A stretch of DNA of 64,000 nucleotides from Lactuca virosa (Eukaryota > Streptophyta > Magnoliopsida > Asterales > Asteraceae): positions 98,233,323 to 98,297,322 of the forward strand of contig CAKMRJ010005523.1 of the NCBI GenBank assembly GCA_928212115.1, in the 5' to 3' direction. A program made the translations under genes and the position numbers. A model generated the notes under the pieces. The model was given only the letters and a program-made list of their open reading frames with translations, made no database searches and had not been told where the DNA came from. The first letter of the stretch is position 1, and every line of letters starts with the position of its first letter. Below are positions 9,581 through 21,389 of this stretch, one piece after another.

Positions 9581-10224
9581 TTTTGACTATGTTCATCTAA
9601 ATGTTAGCATTGTTCCCTCGTAATACAGGTCGTTTCGTTTGAAGTTCATGGTTGAATTCTTACCTGGTCCGCTTATCGCCGCCTTGTGTATACATGTTGC
9701 ATACACATTTGCAGCGATAGGTTAACCGTAATCATTCCTAGCCTCTGCGTTTGAACTTGACTCATCGTACGTGTGCTAATAGTCTGTCGGTAATACTTCG
9801 GGAAGGTTGCGAAGGGTATAGTACTCCTCACATGAGGGCTACGGGATTTTGAAACTAGAAATGATTTGGGAGTTGTGTTGGGTTTGTCCTTATAAATCGA
9901 TAGAGTTTCGTTAGCCAATGGTGAAAGTGAAGGGTCTTTTCATATCACATGCGATTGGCATGGTGAAGACCAAGCCAATCCATTTCTAGTTGCTATTTGG
10001 GAACTTCTTATCGTAACAGGTGTTAAGTCGATTGGGAAAAATGTTCGTTAGCGCGATGGTGCAGTCTATGTGTATGTTTTCAGTGCTTTTTGTTTATCCT
10101 TGCTATTACTCCTATGAATGTTTCATTTAATGGTTGGGGTGCTTGTTTGAATAGATTTTAAAATTTGTGACTCACGAAACTCCTCTCCGCTCCACTATAA
10201 AATAAAATGCATGCTAATGTGTTA
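9581..10224. other. Unrecognised filler between gag and integrase end of Tekay-A
   Basis: This occupies the place where protease, RT, RNase H and integrase core should lie (about 3 kb). I see no pol motif in either strand. The only ORF of note is 81 codons on the - strand (9673-9918) with no family resemblance. It could be host or foreign DNA gained when pol was lost, or badly decayed pol. Confidence 0.5.
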
Positions 10225-11424
10225 TCAAGGAAAAAACGTACTCGTAACAATAGTGGGGTCTGCAACGGCTTCCTCCTGGCCCATTGCGAAGACTCGGCCA
10301 CTTCCCCCTGCATTCCTGTTGTTTGCCTTCGGGCAGTCCCTTCGGAAGTGCCCGGTTGCTCCGCACTCGTAGCAGGTACGACCTACTCCGACATTTGCAG
10401 CTGGAGCGGCTAGTTCCTTGCAGAAGCGAATGGTGTGTCCCTTCCTGTTACACCTAGTACAATGCATTTCACGGCAGGGTCCGTGGTGATGGAAGTTGCA
10501 TTTACTGCACTTCGGTAGGTTGTCGATGTATGGCTTTGTTGGTGCTGGGGCGGTCGGGACAGTAACAGCGTGAGCCGTCACTATCTGTTGTTTGTTGAGG
10601 TTCTCTTGTAGGGCTTGCCCCTTTCTCTTGTTCCACGGTATCCTTTGGCTCTGTATGTCCTTTGGTGGGTCGGCAGTAACTGCGGTAGTATCCTTTTTGA
10701 TCCCGTGATCGATCAAACGTTGTGCCAGGTGCTTTGTACTGTTGAATGTTATTGGGTTGGAGGCCAAGACATGTCCTTGAATCTGGGGTGACAACCCCCA
10801 GATGTATCTTTCCACTTTCTTCGGCTCCGGGTTGACCATTCCCGGGAAAAGGGCTGACAAATCACTGAACCTGGTCGTATAGGCGGCTAGGTCAGAACCA
10901 ACCATTTTCAGGTTCCATAGCTCCTGCTCCAGTTTTTGAATTTCGCCCCTCGGGCAGTATTCTTCCAACAGTAGGACCTTCAAGTCCTCCCAGCTCATGG
11001 CGTTGGCGACTGGAAGAGACACAGATTTCACATGGCCCTTCCACCATGTGAGGGTTCGGTCTGTGAAGGTACAAGCGGCAAACTTGACCTTGCTTGTTTC
11101 TTGGCATGAATAGATTTCAAAGACCGTCTCGGTCTTTTCAAACCATTGCATAAGAGCAATGACTCCTCTAGTGCCGTTGAACATTTTTGGCTTGGCGTTT
11201 GAGAATTCTTTGTAGGTGCATTCCCTAACATGACCATGACCAGTGCCATGGTTCTGATGGTTGGTACTACTCCCGCTCCCTCCGGCTCCATTAGAGTTTA
11301 TTTGTGATAGCGCAGCTGCTACTGCTGCGGTGATGGCTGCCTGTACCATAGCGGGATCGTAAGTTGGAGGTGGTGGTGGTGGTGTTGGTGTCGTATTTCG
11401 GCGTGCTGACCTACGAGGAGGCAT
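10225..11424 (-). CDS. gag: Gag polyprotein of Tekay-A (399 codons, open)
   Basis: This is the structural protein of a Ty3/gypsy element. It starts MPPRRSARRN, the common start of plant chromovirus Gag, followed by a proline run. The retrotransposon Gag core is visible at about residues 75-210 (WFEKTETVFEI, FAACTFTDRTLTWWKGHV, LLLEEYCPRGEIQKLEQELWNL). Towards the C-terminus there are Cys/His clusters: CSKCNFHHHGPC, CTRCNRKGHTIRFC and CYECGATGHFRRDC. The last two are CCHC zinc knuckles that bind RNA. The frame ends shortly after the knuckles, where a full element would run on into protease, so this is a truncated gag-pol with gag itself intact. Confidence 0.88.
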   Translation of the reverse strand: MPPRRSARRNTTPTPPPPPPTYDPAMVQAAITAAVAAALSQINSNGAGGSGSSTNHQNHGTGHGHVRECTYKEFSNAKPKMFNGTRGVIALMQWFEKTETVFEIYSCQETSKVKFAACTFTDRTLTWWKGHVKSVSLPVANAMSWEDLKVLLLEEYCPRGEIQKLEQELWNLKMVGSDLAAYTTRFSDLSALFPGMVNPEPKKVERYIWGLSPQIQGHVLASNPITFNSTKHLAQRLIDHGIKKDTTAVTADPPKDIQSQRIPWNKRKGQALQENLNKQQIVTAHAVTVPTAPAPTKPYIDNLPKCSKCNFHHHGPCREMHCTRCNRKGHTIRFCKELAAPAANVGVGRTCYECGATGHFRRDCPKANNRNAGGSGRVFAMGQEEAVADPTIVTSTFFP

Positions 11425-11825
11425 CTAGCTGCAAAAGAAATAACAATGAAGACAAATGATTGAAAGTCGTGTGTTAATGAGTTAGCCATTTCCAACATTT
11501 CATGAATTAGGTTCGACCTAAACAAGGTTCTCGATTTGATTCATAATTAGAGTTTATAGATAAACTTATGAATTCGAGTGATATGCAAGGAATTAACACA
11601 CAAAAGAAGTACTTCCTTATATATTAAACATATATTGGGTTACATTTTGGAGTCAGGAAAAATTTTGACCTTTCTAAAGGTCTCTAATTACAAAAGTTAG
11701 AGAAAAGTAAGACTTTTAGCCGAGATCCTATTCTATAACAAAATTTTGAGAGTCGTGCAAGTACTACCTGGAGTACATACTAAGGTTATTCCATAAACCA
11801 ACAGAAAGAGCGAGTAGAGTATCCT
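11425..11825. other. Spacer between extra ORF and gag of Tekay-A
   Basis: An A/T-rich stretch with no recognisable coding content. It corresponds to 57128-57702 in Tekay-B. It could hold a splice or re-initiation signal for gag, but I see no clear one. Confidence 0.5.
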
Positions 11826-12392
11826 CTACTGGCGGCAGGAACTGTTCTGCTGAGCCTTTTGACCTGCCAACTTACGTTCCATCTCGAGCAAACGCATTTC
11901 ATACCTTGCCTGGCGTGTTCTAAGTTCCATGACTTCTGTTTGAGTTTCAGTTAGCTCTCTCTGCCAAGCTTCATTTTGATTTACGATTCTACCATGAGCT
12001 AATCCTAACTGTCGGATGCGAACTGTATTGACTCCAGTGTTCGCATCATTCTCCCCAGTTCGATGGATGGTTGTCCTTCCTCGTTCATCAATGCGAGCAA
12101 TTCGGCGAACCAATATAGGAAGGATTCTGTCTGCTGAGCCTCCCTCGCTCAGATTGTAGAAGCTTCGGTCTCCATTGTATGGAAGGGGTTGACCCTGTTC
12201 GTGACTACACCTATTCAGGTTGGTTGCCCATAGAGGTGTCGAGCCATGGAATTCCGGTCGAGGATTAGGATTTTGAATTTGAGCCGCTAAGGGTAGGTTA
12301 TTGTCCTCGGGATCTGGGTCTGAGTCTTCTTCCCATCCCCCGTTGCCTTGATTGGGGTAGTACGGGTCACCGGGTAGATGGAATCCATCCAT
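11826..12392 (-). CDS. Extra ORF upstream of gag in Tekay-A (188 codons, open)
   Basis: This small protein of unknown function lies between primer-binding site and gag. The N-terminal half is acidic and rich in Pro/Asn (MDGFHLPGDPYYPNQGNGGW). A middle block reads TPLWATNLNR then QGQPLPYNGDRSFYNLSEGG. The C-terminal ~70 residues are charged and look like a coiled coil (NTGVNTVRIRQL onward). A homologue lies at the same place in Tekay-B (56498-57127), sharing GDPY(Y/F)PN, TPLWATNLNR, QGQPLPYN and GVNTVRIRQL. No protease, RT or Gag motif is present. Additional ORFs of unknown function are known in plant gypsy elements; I do not recognise this family by name. Confidence 0.8.
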   Translation of the reverse strand: MDGFHLPGDPYYPNQGNGGWEEDSDPDPEDNNLPLAAQIQNPNPRPEFHGSTPLWATNLNRCSHEQGQPLPYNGDRSFYNLSEGGSADRILPILVRRIARIDERGRTTIHRTGENDANTGVNTVRIRQLGLAHGRIVNQNEAWQRELTETQTEVMELRTRQARYEMRLLEMERKLAGQKAQQNSSCRQ

Positions 12393-12855
12393 TGATATCT
12401 AAGCTAGAATAGGGATATGCGAATTGTCTAGAAGTTCAAACATGTAAATCTAAACATGTAGGTTAACTATTGCATTTACAAAATACTCCTATAGTATTCT
12501 AAATGTTATGTTTGATTCTAAAGTTTATAAGTTTGGTAAGTTTTAGACTTGTTGTCCACTGTAGCTATCCCCTGGCATATGCTGGTCGGCTCTCGGATAA
12601 ATATAGTTGATCAGGCTATATTCATCCCAGTTCCGATTACATATCCCAAGGCATACTTGTGGTGCACAACTTATTCATAATACTTCTATATTGTTTTCAT
12701 TATGATACTGACCCTGGTATATGTTGTATGCATGTATACTTTATAAAAATTTCATTTTAAAAGTATTATTCTCAGTCAGAGTGTTTTTGCCCAGTTGTGT
12801 TTATAGTTGTATATCAAAAATAAATGGTTTTGATATACTTAGTTCACTATAAACA
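12393..12855. other. 5' leader of Tekay-A
   Basis: Untranslated region between primer-binding site and extra ORF in - orientation. Nothing else is recognised. Confidence 0.6.
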
Positions 12856-12870
12856 AAGCTCTGATACCAA
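12856..12870 (-). promoter_or_regulatory. Primer-binding site of Tekay-A
   Basis: The - strand reads TTGGTATCAGAGCTT two bases after the 5' LTR end, complementary to initiator tRNA-Met. Confidence 0.9.
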
Positions 12871-12872
12871 TC

Positions 12873-15584
12873 TGTCACACCCCCAAACCTGAACGGCGGA
12901 AACGTTCGGGGGCGGAGGACGTCATGTACAGTCCCATAACAATTGACTAGTAAAGAAAGTACACACCACCATAACATATATTTGAAAAGTTTACATGATT
13001 GTATCTATTACATGTTTAAAAGTCAAATATAGAATGATGAATTCCAAAAGATGATGTTAACGCAAGAGCGTTAATCTCCAAAAGTAGTTGTTAACCCTGC
13101 TTAGCGGTTCCCTAAGAATACAAGTTATTTCAAGAAAAAGCGTCAACATTTATGTTGGTGAGTTCATAAGTATACATTTGTATAAATGTATGCCATTCGA
13201 AAGTTTCGTGCTTGTTTTCCAGAAAATCCGATATTTTCTCATAGAAGGAGTTATGAATCTTTGTTTGTATAATATGAATGTATTGAACCAGGAAAAACCT
13301 ATATTTTCCTAATAGTGGAGAGTAGTCTCAAATGTCCAAGACTATGATTTGTAAGTAAATATGTCATACTTAAAATAATGATGCATAGTTTTATTAGTAA
13401 ACAAAACTATAAGAAGTTTGTAATTTGGCGCAGGAAAAACCTATATTTTCCTAACAATGAGAAGTAGTCTCAAATGTCCAAGACTATGATTTGTAAGTAA
13501 ATATGTCATACTTAAAATAATGATGCATAGTTTCATTAGTAAACAAAACTATATGAAGTTTGTAATTTGTCGTAAAAGTAATTGTAATTTGGCGCAGGAA
13601 AAACCTATATTTTCCTAACGATGAGGAGTAGTCTCAAATGCCCAAGACTATGATCGTTACATGGATGATACTCAGTATACTTGGAATAATCACATTAATA
13701 GTTGCATAAGTAAATATGTCATACTTAAAATAATGATGCAAAGTTTTATTAGTAAACAAAACTATAAGAAGTTTGTAATGTGGCGTAAAAGTAATTGTAA
13801 TATTACTTTTCCCGCAAAAACATAAATACCATAATAATTGTCTATCCTGTGAGTTTTCATAACCGTACTATGATGGGTTTGCATGCGGCGACGTTCTTCA
13901 GGCATCGAAGCGATATAATATTGTTCACCCCGCGGACTGTAGCTAATAGTCAAGGCGCGGGATCATGAGTCCCGTATAGATCTATACACACGTATCACGT
14001 TCTCACAACAGAGACTCTGGTTATAAAACAGGGCTTTCTAGTGGTACCTTGACAGGTATGGTGAAGACGATTGACTCACATATTCTCAATTAAGTCACGT
14101 ATTTGGAAAGATATATGAATGATTTCTGAAATGATTACCCTTTCTACAGTGTTAACAAAGGCATAATAATGAGTTGCATTTTCTTATATAAACATGATGT
14201 TATAGTTGAAATGGTTACTCTTGGTATGATGTAGTATGCAGATGTATAAATAAAACATATTTCTATTTATAAAACATATTGTACCCCATGAGGGTAAAGT
14301 TGCGATGTATGATGTTTTGCATGATAATAATTTCATAAGATAGTTAAAACAACGGTATGAAAGGTATAGCAAAAGATTTGTGTTTCACACGAGTTTAACC
14401 GTGTGTTTACTTGTATTACCCCCCTTTAAAAGCGTTTAAAAGCATTTAAAAAGCATTTGAAAACTTAGTGATAGGGGTATGAACTCACTTGGTTGAAGAA
14501 GGTGAGATAAAGATCGAGCAGAACTTCGACTGGAGAAGGCTGATTTCTCGGGATTCTCAGGAATCTTGGGAATCTCGGGAATCTCGGGAGCGTAACACTT
14601 ACTTCGAGACTTGGATGTGAAGACGGGGGCTTCAGGATTGCTTCGAGGGTTTAAACGCAGAGCTTCGACACGAGAAAGAAGAGAATTGAGCAATGAAACC
14701 CGGAACTCTTTGAGCTCTATTTATAGCCCAATGTTTGGGTCCCACGTCGTGGCAAAAGGGTTGCCAACGTCGTGGAGTCGATCTTATCCTCTTCCACGGA
14801 TGAGACGTCTGCTGCCAAGCCTGAAAACCCATCAGTCATGATCCCACGTCGTGGCCAGCCTGACAGCCTCAGATTTCATGTCTCGAACTTGTAAAATCCG
14901 TACCTTCTGCGTACGAGCTCCGTTTTCGACGTTCTATATATGCACGCGTAGGTGAGATTATGTTCTACAACTTTCGTTTAGACTCCGTCGGCTAATTTTG
15001 AATTTATTTTAATATTATATTTTTAATAGGCCGGGACTGGAAAAGTCCGTTAAAAATCCCTAACTTCTTCATCCGACGTCCGATTTTGTCTGTATTTTTA
15101 CCATTGTACTAATGTTGTTGAGATCTTCGATTCTCGTTAAGTTTGCGTGGGCTAAAAGTCGCTGGATCTCTATTTTGAGTTTTTAGCTGTCAACTGCTAT
15201 GTCTGAAACTTCGAAAAATCATAACTTCCTCATACGAAGTCCGATTTGTGCGTTCTCTTTATGCACGTTTACGGTTTAATGATATCTACGACTTTCATTT
15301 ATATACCTCAGGCTGAAAATATTTTATTGAAATTTCGTATTTTACGCTTAACAGTGTCTTGCCGGTTTTGTTGCGGATTTTCGATTGGTCATAACTTCTT
15401 CGTTATAACTCGGATTTTTGTGTTCTTTATATTTTTGAAAACCTTGATACGATATCTACCACTTAGTACATTTACATTGAGGTTTTTGAACATTTCATTT
15501 ATGACGTTATTCCTATTATATTAAGATAGGTTACCAAACTTGACTTTGGATCGTTATATTGATTCGAAATATCGGGTTGTTACA
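12873..15584 (-). repeat. Tekay-A right LTR (5' LTR, uninterrupted)
   Basis: This 2712-bp LTR is followed by the CTTAA duplication (15585-15589). It is the intact counterpart of the split left LTR and shows what the left one looked like before the small Copia inserted. It has the TATA box at about 14713-14730, fewer CCACGTCGTGG copies, the three-unit tandem repeat at 13289-13790, and one fewer GAATCTCGG minisatellite unit. Confidence 0.93.
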
Positions 15585-15589
15585 CTTAA

Positions 15590-18242
15590 CAACAGATATT
15601 ACAAAGTATTCCAATGGAGAGAAATTCCATGGAAACGGAGTCTCATATTCAAAGTACATTCCTTTGAACATCCTTCTTGCATTAAGTTTTTCTAATCTTA
15701 CGTAGATTTTATTTTTAACTTCCACTTATGGTAACATTTCCATATTCCCATTTTGACTATCAATTCTGAACAAGAGTTACCTCTTCTCAGAGTATTTCAA
15801 TATGGTCCTTCCAAAATTTACACTTTACTTCCAACTGTCCATGAGCAACCAATCTTTGGTAAACCTCAGATTGTCCTCGACAATTGCTTAACCATTTTAG
15901 TCATATCTCGTTCTAGTCCCTTTTCCCTCCTAATGCCCTAGGCATATGGAAAATTAGAACAAATTAATATTATAGCTTATGTAATCGATCCTATATCCGA
16001 AGCATATGGAATACGATTCATAATTTCTCACATAAAGACATGATACTTTACCAGTCTTTCGCTATAATATTTCCACATATAGAATTTCCTTATGTTGAAT
16101 CAATTCAACATAACATTCACATATGTCCATGACTAAATTCGATTAAAATCTCAATCTAAGCTTTTAGATTCGAAGTAAAGTATGAATTCCTTTCCCTTAA
16201 TTATAGCAAAATACCTTTTCAACCTCTGCAACTTTGCAAATCGAAACTTTTGTTTTCTATAATTAACATTGCTAACTTGCAACAGTTACCATAATGATTA
16301 TGCTCCCACTATCATAACAATTATTTCTTTAATAGAATAACACTTATGCTCCCACTATCTTTGACATGTACCCAAAAATCAGCTGGACTTCTAGAAATCA
16401 ATACTTGTTGACTTTCTTACCAAAGTTCAGATTTCTGATACAAAATGCTTTGATAAGACTTTATCTAGGCTGCTTAAACTCATACACCTTTCCTTAGATA
16501 GCTCACATGTGTGTCTAAACAATTTTAGAACTTACAACAATAAGTCTCAACTGTTTAGACCTTTTGCCATTTCTCACAATTCGAACTATGAAGAGGGATG
16601 CCGCAATCATAATCGAATTTGCGTATGCAAATATCACAATTGCTATCTCCTTAAAATCTACTTAGTGAAAGTGTTTCCTCACAATCATTTTCATGAATTG
16701 GAGAAAAAGCTTTGTCACTTAGATGAATGGTGTATGTGTTCCTATCCATGTGAATTTGTCATAACCATAATCACAAGAGAAGGTTAGTGACAAATCCAAA
16801 CTCATATGGACTGAACTTGTTCAATCTTAATATCTTGCCATCTGGCAGCACAAGGGCCTACCATTTCTTCCAAGTTGTTATTCAAACAATGGAGCACTCA
16901 TAGAACTCATATGCATTGTTAACTTCAACTGGAATGGACACAAAAACAAGAACATGTCAACACGATAGGTTACAAGCCTCAAGTCATGCGCTAGTGATTA
17001 ACAATATGTTTACTCTTGATTAGTTCTTGAAACTTTTCAAGATCTTTAAGACTCCCACTGACCTCTTGACATATAAGATTCTCTTTGTCAAGAAACCTTA
17101 CTTGACAAACAAATATTCAAGAGTTAGTGCGGTTTCTTATCAAGACAAACACTTCTAACAATTGGTCTTAGTTGGTCTTTGTTTTATCCAAAACAACACA
17201 ACTTACCAATTTCAAATGTATAAGAGTAAGTAACATTTTACTCTACATTTGATGAGTGTTAAAAACTTATTCAAGATATGTCACTCAAGTTACAATCTTG
17301 GAGTACGACTCTAAGAGTCGATTTTGGAACGAAGTATGATTCACCTTTTGATTTAACCATTTCATAAATTCCCGATTCCTCTTCTTAGCCATACAAGTGC
17401 ACTTAGAGGATCAATTGTGATATGGTTTCATAATCACTACGATGATCATAAAACACGATACTCAAGTATTCTCCCTTCTTTTCAGAGTGGAGAAACTTTT
17501 ATCTTTCTGCCTAATTTGATTCTTCTTATTCATTCTGCTATACATTGAAACTTTTTTCAATGATTCAGAATTACACCTAATCTTGTAAGTATAACCATAT
17601 TTACTAAACTTTATTAAATCATAACGAATAGTCTTATCGTTCTTTGTGGTGGACCTGACCAGTGCACAACCAAGTGTACCCGATCCCTTAGTCCTTCACT
17701 TGACTCACATATACATGTGAAGATGGAATTAGTCTTAATTTCCCAAAGATGAAGGTTCTCATTCATCACACAATACAAGTTGCATAATTCCAAGTTTCTA
17801 TCCAACTGAAACTTGGGTGATGAGAATCTTTCCTTATTTGGTAAGTCTTGACACTACCACAAACGAAAGAATCAAATCCATTTTCCAATATTGCTATCAA
17901 TGGAAGCATATAAACAACAATTTTCACAAATGCCATTTCAAGGAAACTTAAAATAAGATAAAATAAAAAATCCTTTTATTTATAAAACGCGATTTTTTTC
18001 CTTATAATGCAATTACAAATGAAAACTGTGTTGTTATCTATTCCTAAGCAATCTATCATAACTCTTAAGCAGCAGCTCAAAATTCTGATCATCGAACCAT
18101 GCGATCGAAATCCATCTCTTCGCGATCAGAATCAGCTTACTCTTCCTTTAAGCTTCCTTTCTTTTCTTCGATCCTACAAAACATCAAAATGTAATTATAT
18201 TACATCATGTATTAAGAATCTCCAAATAGGAACTTAATGGAG
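15590..18242 (-). pseudogene. Copia-1 pol, heavily decayed
   Basis: By position this is the pol region of Copia-1 in - orientation, between the RNase H end (before 672) and gag (18243-18972). Stops occur in every frame and no catalytic motif remains legible. Repeated phrases such as TGCTCCCACTATC on the + strand and scattered short resemblances are all that is left. Tekay-A inserted in its 3' part. Confidence 0.5.
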
Positions 18243-18975
18243 TTAGATAGTGGTCTTACTTGAAGTAGAGTCATACACTATGACTTTACCATCCTTATGA
18301 TCCTTCAGGTAGATTCGGCAACTTCGCAACCAATGCCCCTTCTCTTGGAAATAGAAACAAACAAACTCTTTCGGAATGGCACATGGGACAATCTCAGACT
18401 TAGCCCTTCTCGTTACTATTTGGTCAACCAGGTTGACTATGGCCGATCCCTTTCCATTGGGAAGAGAAGACTTTTCTGGATTTCCAATGTTTCCATTGTC
18501 AATGTCCATGGAAGTATGGGAGGTAGATCTTCCAATCAAATTTGCTTGACCAATACGCCAAATCATTTCTGATTCAGCAGCAATTAGCAAATAGGTAAGA
18601 TCAATAAGGGTCACGTCACGGTCTGTCATATAGTAGTCTTTAACAAACTGATTGTACGACTCAGGAAGTGACTGAAGAACCTAGTCAACAGCCAACTTCC
18701 TCGATACAACGACTCCTAACATTCCCAGCCTGTCAATGTCTGACTTCATCTCCAAGACATGTGCATGCACAAACCTTCCATCTTGGTGTTTTTCTAGCCA
18801 ATAGGGCTTGAGTGACCTTGAACTTTTCAAGTCGACGAAATTGTGGGTCAGAGAGAATTATTGGAGGAGGTGGAGGAAGTGAAGTATGATTTCTGGGAAC
18901 ATCATCTTCATGAGGAAAGCTTTTTCCAAAAGATTCGGGAAGACCATAGTTGTCAGAACTAGACATATACAAGGG
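18243..18975 (-). pseudogene. Copia-1 Gag remnant
   Basis: Two open pieces in - orientation, 18733-18975 and 18243-18629, belong to one copia Gag. The first starts MYMSSSDNYGLPESFGKSFP and reads through a proline run. The second reads MTDRDVTLIDLTYLLIAAE and ends with a degraded zinc knuckle, CFYFQEKGHWLRSC. The second Cys of the knuckle is replaced by Phe, so a working CCHC box is gone; Copia-2 shows the same Phe. Part of the capsid core is missing, so an internal deletion is likely. Confidence 0.7.
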
Positions 18976-20610
18976 AGAAATTCAATTTTAGTTGATTTAA
19001 GTCTTTAATATAACACCCAAATGACATATTAAGGCTAGGACCCAACACAATATTCTATAATTCGGAAGAGGGATGCCATAATCCAATTGCAAAATATTTG
19101 AAAGTAGGCAAATGACGATTTACCAATTTCCACCATGAAAATCGAAAATGAATTTTAGGTTTTAAATGAATTGAAATTCCTAGATGCTTTGAGATTCATT
19201 GAACTTTTCAATGGCATGTTTAATCTCGATTATGCCCTTCAAGTTTGTGACTGGGATACCGAGGATCACAAACAAGGTGTGAATAACCATGCAAATTAGC
19301 TTGGTGCTCTCGATGTCATTTATCACCTAATCAATGTGCCGGTTAACCACACACGCTCCATTGATCTATGACAAACATCGAGCTACCCTTTGCCACTCTT
19401 GTTAGTCCAAGTTAGTGTGCCGGTTAACCACACACGCTCCACCAATGTCTTGGCAAGGTGCAAAGTGCAATTTCATGGGTTAGCATCAAATTCACATTTT
19501 TCATAAACTAACTAAGATTGGGAATTTATAAAATATTTAGTTACTTTATAATTCATTATACTTTTAATTAGGGTTTAGTGTCCTATCCTACCCGTTCGGC
19601 TAACGACCCTCCACCAGTCAGGGAAGCGGTGGGTGAGAGTGGACACCCATTAAACCACCATTTTATAGGCAGTAACCTTACACCCCCCCCCATTATAGAC
19701 CGGTTTCATGAATGAGGCCTACTAACGGTAAGACTGACCTTTTACTTATACATGTATAATATATTAAACTTTTAATTTTATATAGTATAAGGGTGTATTT
19801 TAAACTTTTAAAATACTTGGTGGTTTAATTCTATTAATAAATTATACTCCTAATTTAATTAAACTTAAACCATGTTGTTATGGATTTATTAATCTTCTCC
19901 TTTAATTAAACACTTTAATTAATTTAATACAATCCATAAGAGGTAACTTGAACTATACAAAAGACATTAAGGTTCTAAACATAAAATACAAAATTAAAAC
20001 TATTTAATTAATTTTAAGTTATGAACCCAAGAGTTGCACCTTTTAATTACAAGAGTTTTAGACATCAGTTTTTCATAATTTGTGACTTTTCAAATACCAA
20101 AACTTGAGGGCAATTTTTCTAAATCTTGAAAACCTTTTGAGTTCCAAACTCGATGACAAGATTTGTAACTCCATAAACCTTTTGAGTTCCAAAACTTGAT
20201 GGTATGTTTTGTAACTCCTAAAAACATTTAGATCAAATTTTAAAACCAATAAAATAATCATAATTTTATCTTTTACAAATTTGACTTAATGCAACTCTTA
20301 TAGTAAGATAACTTCAAATCAAATTTTACAAACAATTAGATTATCATAAAAATTTCAAGATTTGACAATTTATCTTTTAATTGGATGGAATAATCATTAT
20401 CATATCAGAAAAAACATATTTTATGATACAAAACAGTTTAAGGTAATAATCCTAATCCAATTTAGGCCAAAAAACTGAAAAACCTGCCCACTGACCAGGC
20501 ACCACGTCTTGGTAACATTGACCATGTCGTGGTGTTCATGCAGATTCCAAAAAAAATTATTTTTTTGTTTGAACAATTACCAATGCATCAATATAACAGA
20601 AAACAACCAT
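18976..20610. other. 5' leader of Copia-1
   Basis: This 1.6-kb non-coding leader is collinear with the leader of Copia-2 (27250-28745), beginning with the shared text CTAGGACCCAACA. It includes the duplicated phrase GTGCCGGTTAACCACACACG (about 19337 and 19412), also present twice in Copia-2. It is A/T-rich from 19740 to 20450. CCACGTCTTGG (20502-20512) and CCATGTCGTGG (20522-20532) lie near the primer-binding site. Confidence 0.7.
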
Positions 20611-20623
20611 GGCTTTGATACCA
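20611..20623 (-). promoter_or_regulatory. Primer-binding site of Copia-1
   Basis: The - strand reads TGGTATCAAAGCC, one mismatch from the initiator tRNA-Met complement, next to the LTR. Confidence 0.75.
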
Positions 20624-20627
20624 TTGT

Positions 20628-21389
20628 TGGGTTTTATGTACTACAACATCCTATGGTGAACATACAAGCCTAAATGATTTGGATCTAAGTTTTCTCTAGT
20701 TATACATGCAATAAAATTTCCAAAGCATGAAGCCTACAACTAGCATACAATTTGACATATGAATCATAAAATACTAGTTAGAAAATTACCTCCTTTTGTA
20801 GCTTGTTGCATTTTGGCCTTGAAGAACTTAGCACCCTAAGTGTGATGCCTCAAAAGGTTCACAACACACCATGAACAAAAGAGAACTTGAGAGAGAGGTT
20901 ACTAGGCACAAAATCGGCTATATGAACTCCAAGAACACTTGTGTCTAATTTTTGGCTATGGGATACCATATATATAGTGTAGGATTCCAAGGGTCATGGG
21001 TAAACCCTAATCCATACACATAGGTTATGATCCATATCTAATGTGGGCTAACTCTTCATGGATACTTACATAAACTTAGCCCATCATGGATCAATAGCCC
21101 AAACAATATATATATCACTGAATTACATAATCTATCCCCGTTAATTTAATTAGTCTCTTTTGATCACTAAATTAATTCCAAATTAATTCTTGATCAATAC
21201 TAAATAAATAATATGGTTTCTCTATTAATAGATTATACTTATAATATATTAGTAAATCATAAATAACCTCTTACTCAAATATCCATCCTATCAAATTGTC
21301 CTGGTGATATGCAACCTGAAATGGACCATGCTCCTCTCGGGTCTAGTACATACCAATTATAGTTATGGGCTTAGACACCTAATCCAACA
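20628..21389 (-). repeat. Copia-1 5' LTR (right)
   Basis: This ~760-bp LTR runs TGGGTTTTAT...CCAACA on the + strand and is related to the Copia-2 LTRs. Only one LTR is in the window, so its duplication and boundaries (to within a few bases) cannot be checked. It is inserted in the additional ORF of the composite element. Confidence 0.75.

Larger units (their letters stand above)
673..15584 (-). mobile_element. Tekay-A: defective chromovirus-type Ty3/gypsy retrotransposon with extra ORF
   Basis: LTRs of about 2.7 kb (left copy split, 673-2883 plus 8686-9168; right copy 12873-15584) are flanked by the 5-bp duplication CTTAA. In - orientation the LTR begins TGTAACAACCCG and ends in TGTGACA. An initiator tRNA-Met primer-binding site sits next to the right LTR and a G-rich polypurine tract next to the left one. 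The order from the 5' end is extra ORF (12392-11826), gag (11424-10225), an unrecognised 660-bp stretch, then the integrase C-terminus with chromodomain-like tail (9565-9224). Protease, RT, RNase H and the integrase core are missing, so it cannot move alone. It sits inside Copia-1 and is itself interrupted by a small Copia element. Confidence 0.92.

Noticed and set aside
15246..16787. 92-codon ORFs on the + strand
   Set aside because: The first is LTR sequence with a counterpart at 8911; the second lies antisense in decayed Copia-1 pol without any motif.
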